From Begonia masoniana (taxonomy: Eukaryota; Streptophyta; Magnoliopsida; Cucurbitales; Begoniaceae): a stretch of 64,000 bases of DNA. Shown in pieces: positions 57,851 through 64,000 of this stretch (the first letter of the stretch is position 1; each line of letters begins with the position of its first letter). The notes beneath the pieces are model-generated. The model did no database searches. It worked only from the letters and a program-made list of their open reading frames with translations, and was not told where the DNA came from. The position numbers were made by a program, and so were the translations under genes. The stretch is from positions 13,485,143 through 13,549,142 of the forward strand of contig CM039502.1 of assembly GCA_022432975.1 (NCBI GenBank), given 5' to 3'.

Positions 57851-58794
57851 TAGGAGTGAGCAGAACTGGCCCGGAACCACAAACTGGACAAGACTGGCAG
57901 TAAGGGCAAGTTCTTGGTTAGTTCTGCCTACTATGGAACCGGTCCCAGTTTCATGGATTGGAGAACCGAAAACCACGGTCCAGTCTCCAGTTCCCCATGC
58001 CGGGATCGGAAATTCCCATGGGAGAACCGACCCATGGTCATAGAGTTCCGATCCAGAAGATTTTTCTGATCATCTTCTGTCCACTTCACTGCCTTATCTC
58101 CGTCCTCCGCTGCTTCTTCTTCTCCTTCTTCTTCTGCTTTGTCGGAGCTTTCGCTTACAGATTCATAATCTCCGTTAGATTTGTGGGTCTGGGAGTTTAA
58201 GCCCTCAAATGCTAAGAAATCAGACATTGAAAGTTCAGATCTCTTAAATGGGTGGTTATTTACTCGAATAAAACTTTCTGGAGCTGATGCAATGGCGGAG
58301 GGACGAATTTCCTTCTTAATGTCCGACGAGATTTCTTTCCCGATTTCCTCCATTGAAGAAGTCGAAATCCCTGTAAAATCTGCCGCCTTATTCCTGCTAT
58401 GTTCTCTCTCCACCATTGTTGCACTTCATCATCTATATTGCATCTAATCCACCCAGACAGAGAATCGACATTTAGACATTTTCATAGCTTATTGCTCATA
58501 GAGTTTCAACGGTCATCGACAGCGACAAAATCTTAGTCCTCTCCATTGGTAAATAGAAGTTAATTTCTTTATCTTCGTCCTTGGTTTGATTTATTTTTAA
58601 ATTAAAAAAAATAATAAAATGTATGGGAGGGAACGGGTACCGAACCGAAACCAGACAGAATTTTTGGTCCGGTTCTGGTTCGATACCGGTTCCGCTAGGG
58701 ACCGGTTCCGGTTTGGGAAAATAAATTCTCGAAACCAACGATCCGGTCCAGTTCCAGGCCAGAACCAGCTCAGACCGGACCGTGCCCGGCCCTA
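57851..58794. mobile_element. hAT-like element with captured gene fragment
   Basis: 944 bp with ends TAGGAGTGAGCAGAACTGG and CGTGCCCGGCCCTA. Flanks TTAAGAAG (57843-57850) and ATAAGAAG (58795-58802) agree at 7 of 8, as for a hAT TSD. CCGGTTC/GAACCGG words fill both arms. No transposase; the middle carries an unrelated coding-like segment. Confidence 0.75.
58051..58416 (-). pseudogene. captured fragment of a plant gene of unknown function (At5g17910/At1g07330-like)
   Basis: The minus-strand frame begins MVEREHSRNKAADFTG. It has an acidic Glu/Asp run and then VKWTEDDQKNLLD, after which homology stops within the element. KWTEDDQKNLMDLGTSELER is a hallmark I recall from a plant family of large proteins that includes At5g17910, At1g07330 and At2g29620. 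The function is not established to my knowledge. The frame is open but truncated and lies inside a hAT-like element, so it is a captured piece. Confidence 0.5.
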
Positions 58795-58802
58795 ATAAGA
58801 AG

Positions 58803-60818
58803 TGAGTGATTAAATTAGAGGATAAATGTATCCTTTCATATTTATATATGAACAAGAAAGAAATAATAAGTTCTTAAACATATATTTTAATATTTTAGAA
58901 TTCGAATTATTATTATTATTAATATTATTTGAATTTAGAAAATGCCATTTAAAGCCGGACATCAATTCACATCAGATTTTATCCCATTGGATTCCTTGTT
59001 ATTGGATAAGCTCTAACTTTCTTATATTTTTTAAATTTAAGCAACATCTGGCTAGGCTTTATTGTTTATACAACATTTTATGATAATAAATAAATAAAAT
59101 TCCAATTACTTGGTTTATATTTACCACGTCACATAAATATGTTACGTGAATATATCAGTCACGTAATGTCAGATAATTTACATTTTTTAATTTAAAAATA
59201 ATAATAATTTTATTATTATTTGATCCAATTACTTTATTCATATTCTCATTGCATAAACAATATTCCAATTGGAGGAGAGAGACAATGACAAATCCACAAA
59301 TGAGTATGTCGGGTCGTTTTATGAAAACGGGATCTACCATCATCCCATGCTGGACTGTTTTTAATACCATATATATAATCTTAAAATTATATTCAACTTA
59401 ATGCTTACCGCAAACATGCCGATCTCTCAACAATTTATTTTTAATAAGAAATAATTTCTATTTGTTGAAATCAAACGCAAATTAAAAAGAGAAAAATGTA
59501 GAAAATAACGAGGTTGAGATTTTACGCCAAAAATTTTTACGAGAAAAATCACAGACACATAAGAAATTGTAATGCCCGAATTCTTAAAAATTTATTTTTC
59601 TCTAATTTGAAAAACTTAAAATTTTTTCCAAATTGATTGACAAATTAAGTTTAAAATCGAGCGTTGCAAACCATGAATTTCAAAAAAAAAAAAAAAAATT
59701 AAAAGTCTTTGATTAAAAACACTAAATGCGCAAAAGTTTTTAAAACAAAAATTCAAACGTTAAATACCTTTGTTAGAAACCAAAATAAATATGGAATCCA
59801 TACAATGAATCTTGCATTAATAAAAAAATTCAAAAAAATGTTAGTAACGAAATGTCAACATCGTTTATTAAAATCCCAACAAAAAACAACGAAGTATATC
59901 AAATAAAACTGAAGCACTTCTTCTGTATGCTCGTCTGTGTTGGAAGATTTTCGATCAATGTCATTTCTTTTTCTGACATCAACTCACCTACATCATAAAA
60001 TTTCAAACTATGAGATAAATTTCAAACTATAAGCAAAATTTCAAACTATGGAAATTATTTTCCAACATTCGTTCAGACTTTCATTAGCCATCTCATTGTT
60101 ATTCAGACGTAGTTATCTCATTTTTCGTCAATTTCATCAAATTCTTACACATACAAGATGTCCTATCATTTTTATCTTTCTACATACTTATGTCAATGCC
60201 TAAACATGCGTGCTCAATTCAAATATCAAAATCAAATAATAAAATAATTTTAACAAAAATAATCATAGATTTTGTAATTTAGGGTCGTAGTCAAAACGTT
60301 GAAAATTTGATGTTTTCACTTACCTAGATTCTGAAATGGTAGAGTTATTCTGGATTTTCCAACATTCTAAGTAATTCTCTGCCTAAAATATTTGGTATCA
60401 TTTTCCCACTTTAATAAATCTAATTCAGAAAAATTTAAGTAGAAATTTCTTACTAGTATACTCTTAAATCAGTTAAGGTCGAATTGAATTGATTTGGACA
60501 ACTTTCGGGATTTTTCTGCCTAAATAAAATAATTGATATTAAATTCATACATAAATAAATTCATTTCAGAAGAATTTAGGCATAAATTTCTTACCAGTTT
60601 ATTCTTGGATTAGTTTGGTCGATTTTGGTTCAATTTGGGTTAGGTCCGGTTCAGTTGAACCAACTTTAAGTGAACTGGTTTAGGCAAAATAAAAACTCGA
60701 TTCACCTTTTTCTTCTTTGTGTCGTCTTTTCTTCTTCGCATCGTGGCTATCAAAACACACAGGAGTGTTGTCGTTGATCGGAGTTGTTGCATGCTAGTGG
60801 GATGAACGAGACTGCCGA
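58803..60818. other. AT-rich intergenic DNA with possible old LTR ends
   Basis: No supported gene. TGTAATGCCCGAATTC at 59568 resembles the ends of the long-LTR family and the word at 60819, but no partner end or TSD was found. CCGGTTCAG-type words at 60640-60680 suggest another decayed hAT-like patch. Confidence 0.4.
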
Positions 60819-61790
60819 TGTAACGCCCCGAATTAATCAACCCGGTTTGCTACTCACACTCACTAAACTGAACTAGAAAATTCTGGAAAAATTTAAAACT
60901 TTATCCATCGATATAAAACATTGTCATTTAAACGATTAAAATACTTCAGCAGAATATATTTACGTAAAGCAGAGTCATTACGAAAACAGACTAACAAATT
61001 TTAAATATAAAATCGTTCGAAATATCTCTGCGACAACTACAGCCAGTTCAACGCTACTGAGCGATTTGGCGTCTACAGAGTCTGTCGTCACAACCTTGGA
61101 CGACGTACTCGTCTACGACTCTGGACGACGAACTCTGGACAGGCGACCTTAGACATCGTGACTCTGGACGATGTACGCTGAACGAGATCGCTTTGGACGA
61201 TATCACTTCTAACAACGTTAATTTAGACGACACCGTTTCGACAACACCCTGGACGACAACTTTGGACGATAACTCTTCCACTAATCTCTATGACAATTTA
61301 CTTATGACTTTGGACTACTGTTCCCCTCGTCCACGGCTACATAGATTTAACGTCTACGAATTTTCGTCCACAGACTTACTTAAATTTATCGTCCACGGAC
61401 CACGTGACTTTATCGTCCACAGTCCACGTGACTTCATTACTCACGGGTTACATAGACTCATCGTCCACAGACTAAAGTCCATAGACTTACTTAAATTTAT
61501 CGTCCACGGACCACGTGACTTTATCGTCCACAGTCCACATGACTTCATTACTCACGGGTTACATAGACTCATCATCCACGGACTAAAGTCCATAGACTTA
61601 CTTAAATTTATCGTCCACGGGCCACGTGACTTTATCACCCCCGGTCCACGTGACTACTACTTTGCCTCCAACTTTGGACGACTGTTTTCACTTGCAGTTT
61701 GGACGACTGTTCTTGTCCACAGAATGGACGACTGTTTTCATTTACGACTTTGGACGACTACTCCTACAACAGAAACATAACTTAACCAAT
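60819..61790 (-). mobile_element. probable end of a further long LTR, minus strand
   Basis: TGTAACGCCCCGAATTAATC at 60819 read on the minus strand is a GGGGCGTTACA-type LTR 3' end like those at 41427 and 53951. The other end is not visible; a gypsy LTR begins at 61791. The segment holds the GTCCAC/TGGACGAC-rich repeats. Confidence 0.35.
61050..61780. repeat. GTCCAC/TGGACGAC-rich minisatellite with 111-bp units
   Basis: TGGACGAC words are scattered throughout. From about 61370 to 61660 a 111-bp unit (TTAAATTTATCGTCCACGG...) repeats at 61381, 61492 and 61603. Because 111 is divisible by three, a 195-codon frame stays open across it (61193-61780) and repeats KFIVHGPRDFI. I regard that frame as a by-product of the repeat. 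Confidence 0.85.
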
Positions 61791-62469
61791 TGATGAGGAC
61801 CTCAAGACGGATACATTACAAGTGGCTAGACCAATAACGAGAGTAAAGGCAAAACAGATCAAGGAGCAAATGAGCAATTTGGTCCGTCAAATCTTACCTC
61901 AAGAAGGAAATTGCGTTCCGAACCAAGAACCAGAGATTGTTCTCGTAATCCAAGCTGTTTTGGGATGATGTTTATGCCATTGTCGTTTTATTTATTTAGT
62001 TACTTCTAGATTATCGTTTTTAGGGTTTAAAAAGTACTTGTTGTCTATCGAGTCATAAGTCGTTTTATTTAGTAATTGTTGTCTTTTTAATTAAAAGTTA
62101 GAAGGGCAGATTAGTAATTTGCTCTTAAAGGAAACCCTAGAAACCCTAGCATGAATGAGTGTTTCATGCCTATAAATTCATTCTTAGATGAATAAAAAGG
62201 GATCAGGTTTTGTCTAAATTGGAGAGAATTTCTCTTAGTTTCTTGAAGAAACTCTGAACTTATCAAGGTTCTCCTTGTGGCGTTCAAAATCTGACTTATC
62301 AAACGAACAGGAATATTCGTTTGTGGCGTCCTCCACATTCTAAGGTTCGGATCTGTATAGATTTCAGGTCAAGGATTTCCTCCTATTCGAACTTGTAGAT
62401 TCTGCGTTAGCAACGATGCCAATATTTTGATCGTGGGTCACCGTCACATCGTTGGCGTGGTTCGCATCA
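61791..62469 (+). repeat. Ty3/gypsy LTR D
   Basis: 679 bp starting TGATGAGGACC and ending TTCGCATCA. It is clearly the same family as LTRs A-C at 32-38 kb but more diverged at the start. A degenerate primer site TTTGGTATTAGAACC follows, so this is a 5' LTR. Confidence 0.85.
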
Positions 62470-63388
62470 TTTGGTATTAGAACCAAATCCAGTTCGTCAG
62501 GTTCTATCCCTCCTTTAATTTTTTTTTGTTTCAGAAATTTTGTTCTTGAGTCTTGAAATCTGTTTCAATTTATCTCGATGATTCTCTATTCATGTATGCA
62601 TCAAACGAAAAAGTTGTCTTCATATGAATCATAGAACGGCGCGTTAACTTTCCGATCTGTGTTGAAACGTCAAAATCGGATCTTGTTTGCCTATTAAAAT
62701 TCAAATTTTTGTAACTGTCGCCGATTTCATTTTGGTCTACTAGAATCTGGTTAAAACTATTTTAATCATTCGAATGTTTTATAGACATCAAATAAAATTG
62801 TTATCATCTTATGATCTGTGAATTAGCGTTTTATCTTTCCGATCTGTGTTGAAACGTCAAAACCAGATATTGTTTGCTTATTTAAAAGTGAAATTTTGTA
62901 ACTGTCAATGATTGATGATGCTCAAAAGTATTTCGCAGTTTTTGTCTTGATAAAGATTCCGATTGCGAAAGTGGTATTCTTTAATTTGTTAGATGAGATT
63001 TTTATCTTTCCAAATCATACCTGAACCTAAAATTCCGATCTGGTTTGGGCACTAAAACGTCATTTACAAATTCGGTTACCAATTCTGTTACAAATTCGGT
63101 TACAAATTCGGTTACAAATTCGGTTACCAATTCTGTTACTAATTCGGTTACCAATTCTGTTACAAATTCAAAAAACAAAAATTGTGGTTCTCTAAATCTA
63201 TTCGACCACCTTACTTCATTGGATTGTTTCTTTGCATCCTTATACTATTCTAATTATGTTGAGCTAGTTCTTTCATCACTAATTGTAGTGTCTGTTATTT
63301 TAGTTTGTCTTGTTTGGTTCGCCACTTGTGAACTTTCATTACTATTTGGTTAGTTTCGAAAGAAATAAAAAAAAAAAAGGCACGAGTT
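62470..63388 (+). mobile_element. leader of the gypsy element, truncated
   Basis: Collinear with 34259-35130. The match ends at AAAAAAGGCACGAG, and unrelated DNA starts at 63389. No gag remains in the window. Confidence 0.8.
63064..63170 (+). repeat. 12-bp minisatellite (TTACAAATTCGG type)
   Basis: About nine units of TTACAAATTCGG/TTACCAATTCTG in tandem. The homologous leader at about 34855-34890 has only about three, so the array has expanded or contracted between copies. Confidence 0.9.
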
Positions 63389-64000
63389 GTTGACTTATAG
63401 AGTGTTTAAGTCTAAAGAATGTTTTTGATGATGTATTTGTATGTAATTTGATTATGTTTAATATATGAGAATTTCTCTGTTGGAAATACCCTTGGAAAGG
63501 GTGTTTTAGTTGTTTAAACTATTTGGTTAAGTGTACATTGCTAAATAGTAAAACAAGGCTGAAAATTGATAAACAAAGTATTTCATTATCCGTTGGTGTT
63601 TAAAGCTTACATCCACCGGTGAAGTAGAAAAGATTGTTTCAACCGAACGCTAAAAGACTACTCAAACCGATCGCTAAACGACAAAGGCAAAGTATTTAAG
63701 AGAAGACATCTACCGATGGCGTTCAAAGCTCACATCTGCCGATGGAATGTCAAGATGCTTCTGCCGATGGAGCTTTCAAGCTACGCCTGCCGATGGCAGT
63801 TCAGCGCTTATAACGTTACATCTGCCGATGCTGGTTCAGCTTCTTAAAGCAACACATACCGATGGCGGTTCAGCGCGTATAATATTACACCTGCCGATAC
63901 CGGTTCAAGCAATGAAATGTTGCTTCTGCCGATGAAGTTTCAAGATGCATCTGCCGATGAAGTTTCAAGATGCATCTGCCGATGGAGTTCAAAGCTTACA
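63389..64000 (+). mobile_element. unidentified repeat-rich DNA, possible LTR running off the window
   Basis: It begins TGTTGACTTATAGAG right where the gypsy leader is cut, which would fit an LTR start. From about 63700 the word CTGCCGATGG with GTTCAAAGC or TTTCAAGATGCAT recurs every 25-45 bp to the window's end. No coding frame is convincing. Confidence 0.4.

Noticed and set aside
61193..61780. 195-codon frame as a novel repeat protein gene
   Set aside because: It is produced by a minisatellite with units divisible by three and lacks supporting exon or promoter signals.
63700..64000. Spaced CTGCCGATGG words as a CRISPR-like array
   Set aside because: Unit spacing and repeat word both vary, as in a degenerate minisatellite; the context is plant retroelement DNA.

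Overview
This is 64 kb of eukaryotic nuclear DNA from a flowering plant, most likely a eudicot. It is AT-rich, its two real genes are split by GT-AG introns, and most of the rest is nested plant transposons. I see no tRNA, rRNA, CRISPR array or bacterial-type operon. Species cannot be fixed from the sequence alone.

Two host genes are supported exon by exon, both on the minus strand. (1) A Golgi-type nucleotide-sugar transporter of the CMP-sialic acid/UDP-galactose transporter-like family (8035-30257): 14 coding exons encode 404 residues, close in order and length to Arabidopsis At2g43240/At3g59360. Its introns are swollen by a Copia element (22115-27219) and by a roughly 6-kb block, carrying exons 9 and 10, that occurs twice in tandem (about 9203-15209 and 15257-21241). 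The two blocks are nearly identical and joined at a noisy poly-T stretch, so an assembly artefact is likely. (2) A PP2C-family protein phosphatase (43171-45738): 5 coding exons encode 412 residues with an N-terminal Gly/Cys acylation signature. A possible last exon of a third gene lies at the left edge.

The rest is transposon strata, many datable by target-site duplications (TSDs). 2.1-4.5 kb: decayed Copia. 4.5-6.7 kb: a Pack-MULE with 9-bp TSDs and a TRIM element inside its right terminal repeat. 9.8-14.0 kb (copied at 15.8-20.1 kb): a non-autonomous LTR element carrying an ATAD3-type ATPase fragment and a nested 2.45-kb solo LTR. 31.9-42.2 kb: an inferred Pack-MULE carrying an R2R3-MYB fragment, split by a three-LTR Ty3/gypsy composite and a 2.5-kb solo LTR. 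42.4 kb: a hAT MITE. 46.9-51.4 kb: a MULE with a decayed MURA transposase and perfect 9-bp TSDs. 51.4-54.0 kb: another 2.5-kb solo LTR. 54.3-57.6 kb: a foldback-like MULE with perfect 9-bp TSDs, holding a truncated Copia element. 57.9-58.8 kb: a hAT-type element with a captured gene fragment. 60.8-64.0 kb: minisatellites, a gypsy 5' LTR with leader, and the start of another repeat-rich element.

The strongest leads are: the exon-bearing duplication whose joint use would break the transporter frame; a gypsy derivative with a 522-codon open frame running through a catalytically dead reverse transcriptase; four separate host-gene captures by three transposon classes; and three independent solo insertions of 2.5-kb LTRs, two of them with palindrome clusters near their 3' ends.
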